Source: Prosthecobacter vanneervenii
GTDB lineage: Bacteria; Verrucomicrobiota; Verrucomicrobiia; Verrucomicrobiales; Verrucomicrobiaceae
Direction: 5' to 3'
Assembly (NCBI RefSeq): GCF_014203095.1
Contig: NZ_JACHIG010000003.1
Span: 486,677 to 550,676 of the forward strand
Length of the DNA stretch: 64,000 nt
In this document: piece by piece, positions 17,728 through 28,784 of the stretch
Layout: each line of letters starts with the position of its first letter
Position numbering within the stretch: position 1 is the stretch's first letter
Program-made: the position numbers and the translations under genes
The notes under the pieces: generated by a model
The model's database searches: none
What the model saw: only the letters and a program-made list of their open reading frames with translations
What the model was told of the DNA's origin: nothing

Positions 17728-18606
17728 ATGAAATCACAGCCCGTTTCCCGCCGCTCCTTCCTTGGCACCGCAATCGCCGCCGCCACCGGCTTCACGCTTC
17801 CTCGTTTTGCTTCTGCCGCTGAGAAGCCGAACTCCGTCTTCAACGGCGTGCGCATCGGCTGCATCACCTACAGCTACCGCAGCATGGCCAAGACGGCTGA
17901 GGAGACGCTCAAGGCACTGCTCGATGACGGCCTCAGCGAGACCGAGCTCATGGGCGGGCCGACCCAGCTTTACGCAGGCCTCAAAGGTGGCAAGATCACC
18001 GACGCCGAGCGTGAGCAGCAGCTGGCCAAGTGCGCCGAAATGCGGAAGATGTACAATGACGCCGGCGTGAACATCCACATCCACAAGATGGGCTTCGGCC
18101 AGTCGGATGAGGAAATCGAGTTTAACTTCCTCGTGGCCAAGGCGCTGGGCTGCACTGCCGTGACCACCGAGCGCAATGCCATCCTGGCCGCGCGCGTCGC
18201 CCCGTTTGCGGACAAGCACAAGATCTGGGTCGGCTTTCACAACCACACCAACAATCTGCCGGAGATGGACAAGTTCGACTCCATCCTGGAACTCGGCCAG
18301 TACATCGGGCTGAACTTGGACATCGGCCACTACGTCGCGGGCACCAAGGGCAAATCCCCCATCCCCGTGCTGGAGAAGTACCACGATCGCATCACCAACC
18401 TGCACCTCAAGGACCGCACCGCCGACGGCGGCAACGTGCCTTGGGGCACAGGCCAGACCCCGATCAAGGAAGTGCTGCAGCTCATGAAGAAAGAGAAGTG
18501 GACCTTCCCCGCCGAGATCGAGCTGGAATACAAGATCCCTGAGGGCTCTGATGCCATCGCTGAGGTGAAGAAGTGCGTGCAGTATTGCAAAGAGGCGCTG
18601 GCGTAA
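17728..18606 (+). CDS. Tat-exported sugar phosphate isomerase/epimerase-like TIM barrel
   Basis: A 292-aa xylose-isomerase-like TIM barrel. The start at 17728 (ATG) is chosen over an in-frame TTG at 17716. It opens with a twin-arginine signal (SRRSFLGTAIAAATGFTLPR). Candidate metal ligands are in VGFHNHTNN (His), GLNLDIGHYVAG (Asp/His), NLHLKDRTADGGNVPWGTGQ (His/Asp) and PAEIELEYKIPEG (Glu). The NVPWGTGQTPI loop is characteristic of this exported group in PVC bacteria. Function is likely on a keto-sugar or inosose-type substrate but is not established. Divergent from pyrC, followed by a strong stem-loop. Confidence 0.87.
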   Translation: MKSQPVSRRSFLGTAIAAATGFTLPRFASAAEKPNSVFNGVRIGCITYSYRSMAKTAEETLKALLDDGLSETELMGGPTQLYAGLKGGKITDAEREQQLAKCAEMRKMYNDAGVNIHIHKMGFGQSDEEIEFNFLVAKALGCTAVTTERNAILAARVAPFADKHKIWVGFHNHTNNLPEMDKFDSILELGQYIGLNLDIGHYVAGTKGKSPIPVLEKYHDRITNLHLKDRTADGGNVPWGTGQTPIKEVLQLMKKEKWTFPAEIELEYKIPEGSDAIAEVKKCVQYCKEALA

Positions 18607-18634
18607 GCAAGCCTTGCTCCTTTCAGGAAGTCAC

Positions 18635-18676
18635 GGCCTCGGAGCTGCTTGATGCGGCTCCGAGGCCTGTTGTATT
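18635..18676 (+). terminator. Stem-loop between convergent genes, probable terminator
   Basis: A perfect 11-bp stem (GGCCTCGGAGC at 18635-18645 with GCTCCGAGGCC at 18657-18667) encloses an 11-nt loop. It is followed by TGTTGTATT, a weak U-tract for the rightward isomerase. It lies between the stops at 18606 and 18715 and may serve both genes. Confidence 0.65.
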
Positions 18677-18714
18677 GGAGAACGCCGAAAGGGGCAACGC
18701 GGCGAGACGCCCGG

Positions 18715-21231
18715 TCACGGAATCTTGAGCAGCTCCTGTTCCGTCCAGGAATCGGTGCGTTTCCCTTCCTTTTCGCGAACCGCTTTGAGAAAATCCGGTG
18801 AGATGGGGTCCGAACCGTGCTCCCACTCACGCCGGAGATAAGTGAGGATGGCCGCCAGAGGTTCATCGCCCAAAGCACCCAGCGGAGGCATGTCGAGCTG
18901 GTAACGCCTCTTTTTGACCGTGATGTAGCCGCGCACGCCGTGGAGGACGATTCGACTGAGCCGTTCGGGCGAGCCATTGACCCATTCGGAATCAATCAGC
19001 GGTGGGGCGATGCCATCGAGGCCTGAACCACTTGGCTGATGGCAGCCGGCGCAGATGCCGGAGTACAGCGCCTTGCCCATCTCAAAACGGCTCAGCTCAT
19101 CCGCCGTCAGCGGGCGCGGCGGCTTGAACCCTGCGGGCGCAGGCTTGCCCGGCCAGGTCAGCATGTCCGCCACCTTTTCGGTGCCGGGAGTGTCGAGAAA
19201 AGCAGGTCTGGCTTCGAGCTTTACCTTCCGCCGTGTGAAGTCCGCCGCATTGGCGGTGAAGCCGGCGAGCAGCGTTTTGCGAGGCGTGGCCCCGGCCTTT
19301 TCCGCGAGCGCCAGGAGCCGTGAGACACGGGCTGGATTGCGTTCGCTGGCCACACAGCCCGCCAGGCTTGGGATCAGATGCTTGCCGCTTCCACTGGCAA
19401 GGCAATGCTCCAGCAGTTCCAGCTCGCGGCCTTTGACCCCGCTGAGGATGGCGTCGGTCAGATAGGGGTGATCGGGCACGCGGCTGGCCATCGCCGCCAT
19501 GGCCTGATCGGCCGCCGAGTCCTGGCACTCGCCAAGCGTCAGGGCGATTTGAATCTGCACCTGCGAATCCGGTTCGGTGGCGGAGAGGGCGATGAGCCTG
19601 GTCACCGCAGCGGCGCGCCCTTTCCCGGCCAGGAACATTTCAGCGATGCGTACGGCACTGTTGCGCACGCGGGCATCGGCGTCAGCGAGCGCTGCCTCGA
19701 TCACCGGCCAAGTGGTCTTGCCCATGCCATCGAGCGTCCACAAGGCATGCATGCGGCCTAGCGCGGCATCGCTGCGCGTGAGAGCTTCCAGTGCGGGGAC
19801 AACTCCTGCATCCGCACGCTCGACAAGCAGGCGCTGGGCGGTTTCCCGGTGCCAGGAATTGGTGTGCGCGAGGATGGGGACGAGCTCTGCACTGCCAAGC
19901 TTCGCCAGATTGGGTGCAGGGCGTGTCTTCGCATTTTCAGGAACGATGCGCCAGATCCGTCCCAGGCCGCGTGGATTCACCAGATCGTGCTCTTGGATAT
20001 ACTTTTCCAGATAGGGACTGAGTGAGATGCGATGCTGGATGATGCCCCGGTAAAAATCGATGACGTAAAGCGCTCCATCGGGGCCCGTGGTCATGCTGAC
20101 AGGACGGAAGCGCTCATCCGTGGACGCGAGAAACTCACGCTGATCGTAGGCTTCACGCGCCACGAGTTTGCCTTTTTCGAGGGTGAGAATGTCGCGCTTC
20201 ACGAGATGCAGAGCCGGCTCGCAGGCGAAGGCATTGCCGAGAGCATCCTCCGGGAAGAGATCGCCCCGGTAAATCCATGGCGAGCACGCGGCGGTAAAGT
20301 TCTTCAGTTTGTATCCCGCCATGTTCTCAGGAATGTAGGCGCGGTTCGTGCCGGGGGTCACACGGATGGGCCACACGGCCTGGTTCACCGGCGGGCTGAT
20401 GCGACCTCCTGACTTCTCATAGTTCGGATTGCGCAGACGGTAATGGGAGGGCCACATGTCGCCCTGCAAGTGGCCGGAGTTGAAGTTGTAATAGAGACGG
20501 CCAAAGTCATCCTGACTGAGCCCATACTGTCCGCGCATGGACGAGAGGCTGCGTTCGAAAGCGCCCGCGCCACGCCAGCGAAAACGCGCCGCGTATTCCG
20601 CAAAGTAGATCCAGTTGTCCAGCGCCCAAAGCGGCGAGTTTGCGCCATGTTCCGGGTTCGCCAGTTCGGGGCGGCCAGGAATGGTTTGTGCACCGGCATC
20701 CTTCGCCACCTCGATCTTCTCATCCGCCTTGTCATCGCCATTCTTGTCCGGGCAATACCACAGCATCGGCGGTGCGCCCACCAGCGCGCCTTCGCCAATC
20801 GGCAGGACCGTGCGGGGCATGATGAGTTGATCGAGGAAGACCTTGCTTTGATCGAAGCGCCCGTCGCCATCGGTGTCCTTGAGAACCACGATCCGGCCCA
20901 CCGGCTCATCCTCACGATTGCCCTCAATGTCCGGCATGTACCCGAGCATCTCCACCACCCAGAGCCGCCCATCCGGACCAAACTGCGCAAAGATCGGATC
21001 CCCCACCAGCGGCTCACTGGCTGCCAGTTCCACCCGGTAGCCCGGTGCCACCTGGAAGGTTTTCCATTCCTCATCCGCAGACAAAGCCCGCGTGTCCGGA
21101 ACAAGCTCCGCCGGCACCAGCGAAGGTGGCACCTTCACCATTGCGTCCCCATTTTGGGCGTCGGCCGTTGAGACAAAAAACAAGACAGGCAGAGCGAGGA
21201 TCCGGGAGAGAAGAGTGCGTGTGAAATTCAT
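18715..21231 (-). CDS. PVC-type membrane-bound dehydrogenase fused to cytochrome c
   Basis: An 838-aa exported protein. The start at 21231 gives a Sec signal (MNFTRTLLSRILALPVLFFV); the ORF's further 40 upstream codons lack signal character. Residues about 50-430 form the PVC 'membrane-bound dehydrogenase' propeller (YRVELAASEPLVGDPIFAQF, GRLWVVEMLGYMPD, VVLKDTDGDGRFD, SMTTGPDGALYVIDFYRG). About 450-680 is a HEAT-like helical region, and the C-terminal 120 residues carry a cytochrome domain (ALYSGICAGCHQPSGSG, CxxCH). It is likely a PQQ-like or sugar dehydrogenase passing electrons to its own heme; the substrate is unknown. Such proteins are a hallmark of PVC genomes. Confidence 0.92.
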   Translation of the reverse strand: MNFTRTLLSRILALPVLFFVSTADAQNGDAMVKVPPSLVPAELVPDTRALSADEEWKTFQVAPGYRVELAASEPLVGDPIFAQFGPDGRLWVVEMLGYMPDIEGNREDEPVGRIVVLKDTDGDGRFDQSKVFLDQLIMPRTVLPIGEGALVGAPPMLWYCPDKNGDDKADEKIEVAKDAGAQTIPGRPELANPEHGANSPLWALDNWIYFAEYAARFRWRGAGAFERSLSSMRGQYGLSQDDFGRLYYNFNSGHLQGDMWPSHYRLRNPNYEKSGGRISPPVNQAVWPIRVTPGTNRAYIPENMAGYKLKNFTAACSPWIYRGDLFPEDALGNAFACEPALHLVKRDILTLEKGKLVAREAYDQREFLASTDERFRPVSMTTGPDGALYVIDFYRGIIQHRISLSPYLEKYIQEHDLVNPRGLGRIWRIVPENAKTRPAPNLAKLGSAELVPILAHTNSWHRETAQRLLVERADAGVVPALEALTRSDAALGRMHALWTLDGMGKTTWPVIEAALADADARVRNSAVRIAEMFLAGKGRAAAVTRLIALSATEPDSQVQIQIALTLGECQDSAADQAMAAMASRVPDHPYLTDAILSGVKGRELELLEHCLASGSGKHLIPSLAGCVASERNPARVSRLLALAEKAGATPRKTLLAGFTANAADFTRRKVKLEARPAFLDTPGTEKVADMLTWPGKPAPAGFKPPRPLTADELSRFEMGKALYSGICAGCHQPSGSGLDGIAPPLIDSEWVNGSPERLSRIVLHGVRGYITVKKRRYQLDMPPLGALGDEPLAAILTYLRREWEHGSDPISPDFLKAVREKEGKRTDSWTEQELLKIP

Positions 21232-21316
21232 GGGTGACTGCGAACGGGGCTTCCATTGCCATACGGACATGAAACCTGTGATCTTCAGCATCATAAACCA
21301 ATCGCAGCATTCAAAG

Positions 21317-21400
21317 AGAGCTCGGACACTCTTGTCCGCCTCTTTACCCACGCGGCTTCGCCGCCATATTAATGAAGCGGGCAGGAGTGCCCGCGCTCCC
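21317..21400. repeat. Cluster of three REP-like stem-loops
   Basis: Three inverted repeats in 84 bp between genes. The first is CGGACA-CTCT-TGTCCG (21323-21338), the second is GCGGC-TTC-GCCGC (21352-21364) and the third is GCGGGCA-GGAG-TGCCCGC (21377-21394). The first and third share the core CACTCYTG on one strand or the other, as does the stem-loop at 60069-60086. The 21232-21423 gap holds no gene. Confidence 0.7.
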
Positions 21401-21423
21401 CTCGACCTCAGCTCACTTCGAGC

Positions 21424-21801
21424 CTATCCCAAGCTCTTGATGATCTCGACATGCGCCGCCGCCACTGCGGAGGCATGTTCGCGAGCTTTGGCATAGCGCA
21501 CGGCAAAACTCCCCGGCTCTTCCGAGCCCGTGAGCAGATGCTTTGCCTCCGCCACCAGCGCATCCATGCGCTCTTTCGTGATCGGTGGCTTCTCCTCCAT
21601 TGCCTCATCCATCATCACCACGAGCTGAGAAAGCTGCCGCAGCCAGGCAAAGCGCTCGTGCTCCATGAGAAGCTGAAGAAACTGCATAGGCGACTGAATG
21701 ACATTCCCAGCCGCCTCATACGCCGTGCGCTCGGTGTTCATGAGCTGCTTGTGCAGACTGAGAAGCTGGTTGCGGAGGGTGGGCAGTGGGTGGTCGTTCA
21801 T
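21424..21801 (-). CDS. Small alpha-helical protein of unknown function
   Basis: A 125-aa cytosolic protein I cannot assign to a family. The start at 21801 (MNDHPLPTLRNQLLSLHKQL) is preferred because the longer frame would run through the stem-loop at 21846-21869. The sequence is almost all helix, with amphipathic segments QLLSLHKQLMNTERTAYEAA, FLQLLMEHERFAWLRQLSQL and VVMMDEAMEEKPPITKERMD. It has no signal, membrane segment or metal-binding motif. The last third has LLTGSEEPGSFAVRYAKARE. It lies 99 bp downstream of carB, with a terminator-like stem-loop between, so it is likely transcribed separately. Confidence 0.7.
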   Translation of the reverse strand: MNDHPLPTLRNQLLSLHKQLMNTERTAYEAAGNVIQSPMQFLQLLMEHERFAWLRQLSQLVVMMDEAMEEKPPITKERMDALVAEAKHLLTGSEEPGSFAVRYAKAREHASAVAAAHVEIIKSLG

Positions 21802-21837
21802 GAGCGTTTCATACTGCAAGATGGCTGCACCTGCTAG

Positions 21838-21869
21838 AAACGAAAAAGCGCGGACTTTCGTCCGCGCTT
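21838..21869 (-). terminator. Rho-independent terminator of carB
   Basis: Read on the minus strand, a perfect 10-bp stem (AAGCGCGGAC and GTCCGCGCTT, 21846-21869) closes a GAAA tetraloop and is followed by TTTCGTTTC. It lies 31 bases downstream of the carB stop codon and upstream of the next gene's start at 21801. Confidence 0.88.
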
Positions 21870-21900
21870 CGTGAGGTTCATCGCCCACTATGAGTCAGGC

Positions 21901-25188
<3,288 letters not shown>

Positions 25189-25297
25189 GGAATGAAGAGG
25201 CGCTGCGCGCGAATGGGGGAAGATGAATCTTCGGAGAGTTGAAAGCGTATGATCTGGGCGCTTTCAGGTGCCGCAAAGCAGGGTCAGGACATCCATC

Positions 25298-25317
25298 ACA
25301 GGCTGGCAGCCTGTTTT
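25298..25317. repeat. Short palindromic stem-loop upstream of carB
   Basis: A 7-bp stem ACAGGCT-GGC-AGCCTGT (25298-25314) is followed by TTT on the plus strand. It is about 110 bp upstream of the carB start, in the 240-bp gap 25189-25428. No rightward gene ends here, so it is more likely an extragenic palindrome than a terminator. Confidence 0.5.
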
Positions 25318-25428
25318 ACGGGGGCCGGAAAGCGCGGCATCTTGCACAGTCGATGCGGTGCGTCAAACGCGGGGGTGCAAAAGACGTGAAATAGACGCCC
25401 AGAAAGCCGCTTTTTTGGCCCTATGGGC

Positions 25429-26763
25429 TCAATCCACGGAAATTTTGACCCCGATGGCCTTGTAGGCCTCGGTCATCTCCTTGGCGATTTGTGAATAACC
25501 GCGCCCATCCAGCAGCAGGTCCAGATGCTTGAAGGGGGCGCTGTCAGATTTCATATCTGGCGGCGGAAAATTGGTGGGGTAGCTGAAGCGGCCGTCTGGG
25601 AAGCGCTTCACACGCGGGTCTTTGAAGAAGGTGCGCAGGGCCTCGGTCTCGCCATAGACGGCATCCATGAACTTGATGAAGCGGGTGCCTTTTTTGTCGC
25701 CGTCCAGATGGCAGAAGAAGTAAACCGCCAGCACGGAGCGGAAGTAGAGCTCCCCCATTTTCTTATTGGAGACGTTGGTGATGCCGGACCAGGTGGCGCG
25801 GTTCATGGTCAGGTGCGTCTCCAGATTGCCGATCTCCACGGCATAGCCGCGCTTTTGCATCTCCTGGATGTGGTCCTTGAGTCCCTTCTGGTGCGCGTCT
25901 GCGCGGAATTTCCCTGCATTGTAGGGCAGCATCTCGGTGTACTCCGCCGTGCCCTCGATGACCCACACGGGGAGGAAGGTCAGGTAGGCGTCCATGACCT
26001 GATGCGTGATCTCATGGATGAGCGTGCCGCCATCGTAGTTTTGATCCTTGGCGTAGGTCTTTCCCAGTAGTTTGAGGCCGATGCTTGGAAAGGGCACGCG
26101 GAAGACCTTGTCCCCGCTCATATATACGCCGCCGGAGTTTTCCGGCCCGCCGGCATCGATGTAATCCTTCCGCGTCTCATAGAGTGCTGCCTGGTAGCGC
26201 TCAAAGCCCTCAGGCGGGCGGCACACCACCCCCCATGGCAGGGAGGAGACGAGCGTCTTGGTGGCCTCAAACGTACGCGCCACCTCCTTCATCACGCTGC
26301 CAGCCAGCTTGGCCTGGGAGGTGAACTCAAAGCCCTCAGAGCGGTACACGCACTTTCGCGCTGCCGGGTTTTCCTCCGCGATCTGAATTTCGATGGACTT
26401 GGTGGGAACCACCACGTTTTCCGGCCAGGTGCGCTTTTCAGCCGGCAGGCGCTCCATGGCTGAGGCGCTGACTTCGGGAGAGGCACCTTGGGCGGTGGCT
26501 GGTGCTGCAGGGGGCTTGCCATCTGCAGACTGACTCTTGATAAATGCCTGGTCCTCAGCGCTCAAGCGCCCCAGAGGCACCTGATGTTCCTTCCCATCTG
26601 CCATACGCAGGGTCACGCTGTCTGCTGTGGCGCTGACAAAGGCAGCCTGGATGATCCGCCCCTGTGCATCCTTCCACGGCCGAAGCGCGGCATCCTCTGC
26701 AAAGGCACTAAGCGAAAAAACGAAAAATCCCCCTATGAAGAGGCTGCGGCTGGCGGGCTTCAT
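25429..26763 (-). CDS. Secreted SHD1-domain zinc metalloprotease-like protein
   Basis: A 444-aa exported protein with a Sec signal (MKPASRSLFIGGFFVFSLSA). Residues about 28-78 form an SHD1-like module (RPWKDAQGRIIQAAFV, VTLRMADGKEHQVPLGRLSA, DQAFIK), known from eukaryotic Sla1 and common in PVC exported proteins. A Pro/Ala linker follows. The catalytic region holds HEITH (250-254) with Glu270 in WVIEGTAEY, the HEXXH-and-downstream-Glu pattern of gluzincin/peptidase-MA-like enzymes. The remainder is alpha-helical. It may cleave cell-surface or matrix proteins; the substrate is unknown. The motif match is seen, proteolytic activity is inferred. Confidence 0.82.
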   Translation of the reverse strand: MKPASRSLFIGGFFVFSLSAFAEDAALRPWKDAQGRIIQAAFVSATADSVTLRMADGKEHQVPLGRLSAEDQAFIKSQSADGKPPAAPATAQGASPEVSASAMERLPAEKRTWPENVVVPTKSIEIQIAEENPAARKCVYRSEGFEFTSQAKLAGSVMKEVARTFEATKTLVSSLPWGVVCRPPEGFERYQAALYETRKDYIDAGGPENSGGVYMSGDKVFRVPFPSIGLKLLGKTYAKDQNYDGGTLIHEITHQVMDAYLTFLPVWVIEGTAEYTEMLPYNAGKFRADAHQKGLKDHIQEMQKRGYAVEIGNLETHLTMNRATWSGITNVSNKKMGELYFRSVLAVYFFCHLDGDKKGTRFIKFMDAVYGETEALRTFFKDPRVKRFPDGRFSYPTNFPPPDMKSDSAPFKHLDLLLDGRGYSQIAKEMTEAYKAIGVKISVD

Positions 26764-26894
26764 GGTTTACGGGAATATCATGTGGCCCGAAATTAGGCAA
26801 GACGGCTCTGCTTTCCATGCAAGATTGACCCGCGTGGCCTGCGTCCTGCTTCCGATCTGTCTGTGGCGCTGGGTTCCGTACTCTCCGCTTTTAG

Positions 26895-28112
26895 ATGGCT
26901 CAAGTCTCCCCAAATCCCCCCCGCGCCCTGCTGCATGTTTTCAACCGCTACCTCTACAAGGGGGGCGAGGAGCTGATCGTGGACAAAATCCACGCCGATC
27001 TCTCCACACGGCACGAGATGACCTGGTGCCAGTTTGACAGCGCGGAGTGGACCGGTGAGAACGCCCCCTCAAAGTTTCAGCAGGCCAAGCGGCTGCTTTA
27101 CAACAAGGACGCGCGTCTGCGTTTTGAGTCCGCGCTGGATGCCAGCGGTGCGGGTGCGGCGGTGTTTCACAACATCTACCCCGTGGGCTCCCCTGCCCTC
27201 TATCTTGCTGCCAAAAGAAACCGCCTGCCGGTGGTGCAGTTTCTGCACAATTTCCGCCCGTTTTCCGTGGGTGGCACGCTGCTGGTCAACGGCAAGCTGA
27301 CTCCGGATGCCCTCTACGGCGGCTACTGGAAGGAAGTGTGCTCAGGCTCCTGGCAAAACTCCGTGGTCAAGAGCGCTGTCTTTGCCCTCATGCTGAAATG
27401 GCTGCACCTGAGCGGCTGGCTGAAAAGTGTGAAGGCATGGATCGCCGTGTCAGATTTCATGCGGGAAAAGCTGGTATCATCCGGTGCTCTGCCGGAGGCC
27501 CGGGTGCACACCCTGCGCCATTCCTGGAATGCGCTGCCGCAGACTCCGGTGGTGGAGGATGCAGGCTACTATCTTTTTATTGGCCGTCTGGCGGAAACCA
27601 AAGGAGTGACAACGCTGCTGGACACCTGGGATGAACTGCACCGCCAGCTGGGAAAAAACACGCCCCTGCTCCACATCGCAGGAGAAGGCCCGCTGAACAA
27701 TACCGTGCAGCAGCGGCTGCGCACCAATCCCTACATCGGCCAGCTCGGCCACATCGGCGGAGAGACCAAACGCGAGGCCCTGCGCCGCTGCCGTGCGGTC
27801 ATCGTACCCTCCACCTGGTGGGAGCCCCTGGGCCTCGTGGTGTATGAGGCCTATGATTATCTCAAGCCGGTGCTGGCAGCGAAATCCGGCGGGCTCTGTG
27901 AGATCGTGCAGCACGGTGTCATAGGCCTGCAGCACGAGCCGGGAGACGTACGCGGACTGGTGCAGGATGTGCTGGCCATGGAAGCCACGCCGCCTGAGGG
28001 AAGACTGGCGCTCGGCGCTGCGGGCCGCGAGTGGCTGCTGCGCGAAACCAACACGGAAGTCTGGCTGCAGCGCTTTGAGGAAATCCTCGCCGCCGCGATG
28101 GCTACTGCATGA
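26895..28112 (+). CDS. Glycosyltransferase family 4
   Basis: A 405-aa GT-B glycosyltransferase. The N-terminal domain (MAQVSPNPPRALLHVFNRYL) reads as a Rossmann half with FHNIYPVGSPALYLA and VQFLHNFRPFSVGG. The C-terminal half is Glycos_transf_1: YYLFIGRLAETKGVTTLLDT, PLLHIAGEGPLNN, IVPSTWWEPLGLVVYEAYDY with the Glu-x7-Glu motif, and AAKSGGLCEIVQHGVIGL. It probably adds a sugar from a nucleotide donor in exopolysaccharide, O-antigen or glycolipid synthesis. It has no signal. It overlaps the convergent L,D-transpeptidase gene by 11 bp at the 3' end. Confidence 0.9.
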   Translation: MAQVSPNPPRALLHVFNRYLYKGGEELIVDKIHADLSTRHEMTWCQFDSAEWTGENAPSKFQQAKRLLYNKDARLRFESALDASGAGAAVFHNIYPVGSPALYLAAKRNRLPVVQFLHNFRPFSVGGTLLVNGKLTPDALYGGYWKEVCSGSWQNSVVKSAVFALMLKWLHLSGWLKSVKAWIAVSDFMREKLVSSGALPEARVHTLRHSWNALPQTPVVEDAGYYLFIGRLAETKGVTTLLDTWDELHRQLGKNTPLLHIAGEGPLNNTVQQRLRTNPYIGQLGHIGGETKREALRRCRAVIVPSTWWEPLGLVVYEAYDYLKPVLAAKSGGLCEIVQHGVIGLQHEPGDVRGLVQDVLAMEATPPEGRLALGAAGREWLLRETNTEVWLQRFEEILAAAMATA

Positions 28113-28710
28113 TCGTCACGCGCGTGCCCACCGGGGCATTCTGGAAGATCGTCTCCGCCATGCTGTAAGGCAGACGGATGCAGCCGTGGGAGGCTGGAGA
28201 ACCTGGATTGGGAATTGCTCCCGCGTGAAGACCTACGCCGTAGCCGGTGATCCGCATCCAATAGGGCATCTTGGCACCCACAAAGCGACCGCCGGCAGGC
28301 ACCCGGGAAACTCCCGCAGTGGCGTTGCCATTCACCACATCACCGTTGCGGTCCACGATCATGCCGTAGCGGTTAGAACGCTTGTCCACAATCTTTTCCA
28401 TGATGTGGAAGGTGCCCGTGGGCGAGGCAAAGCCACTGCGGCCAGAGGCCACATAAGTCCAGCCCACATTCTGACCGCCTTTGAACAAGTACGCCTTCTG
28501 CTCACTAAGGTCGATATTGACGCTCATAGGCCCGGGTTTGCCGCTGCCATTCCACACATAAAGAACAGGCTGGGATGCAAACGGCGGCATGATCGTCATA
28601 GGACGACGCACCACCTCAGTACGAGATGAAAACAGCGGGAACTCAGGCAGCGAGCACTGGCTCAGAAGCAGGGCGCCAACAGTAGAAATGATGAGACGTG
28701 CGGCTTTCAT
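28102..28710 (-). CDS. Lipoprotein L,D-transpeptidase (YkuD domain)
   Basis: A 202-aa envelope enzyme. The signal ends in a lipobox (LLSQC, Cys19), so the protein is lipid-anchored. The YkuD catalytic domain (about 60-200) shows GSPASHGCIRLPYSMAETIF with nucleophile Cys177, His175 and His161, and the substrate region SVNIDLSEQKAYLFKGGQ. Such enzymes make 3-3 peptidoglycan crosslinks or attach lipoproteins to the wall. A 9-bp inverted repeat begins at the first codon and may bear on expression. It overlaps the convergent glycosyltransferase by 11 bp. The preceding minus-strand genes (isomerase to FG-GAP) run upstream of it. Confidence 0.93.
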   Translation of the reverse strand: MKAARLIISTVGALLLSQCSLPEFPLFSSRTEVVRRPMTIMPPFASQPVLYVWNGSGKPGPMSVNIDLSEQKAYLFKGGQNVGWTYVASGRSGFASPTGTFHIMEKIVDKRSNRYGMIVDRNGDVVNGNATAGVSRVPAGGRFVGAKMPYWMRITGYGVGLHAGAIPNPGSPASHGCIRLPYSMAETIFQNAPVGTRVTIMQ

Positions 28711-28761
28711 AGCAGACGCGATTTTAGGAGCACGTTTCGAGCCTGTGCAACCCGTCTGCTA
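28710..28761. promoter_or_regulatory. Inverted repeat at the L,D-transpeptidase start
   Basis: TAGCAGACG (28710-28718) and CGTCTGCTA (28753-28761) form a perfect 9-bp inverted repeat separated by 34 bp. The left arm touches the first base of the start codon, so it could be an operator or a leader hairpin. It is only a sequence pattern and could be chance. Confidence 0.35.
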
Positions 28762-28784
28762 AAGCGGCGAGCAACTTTTACATT

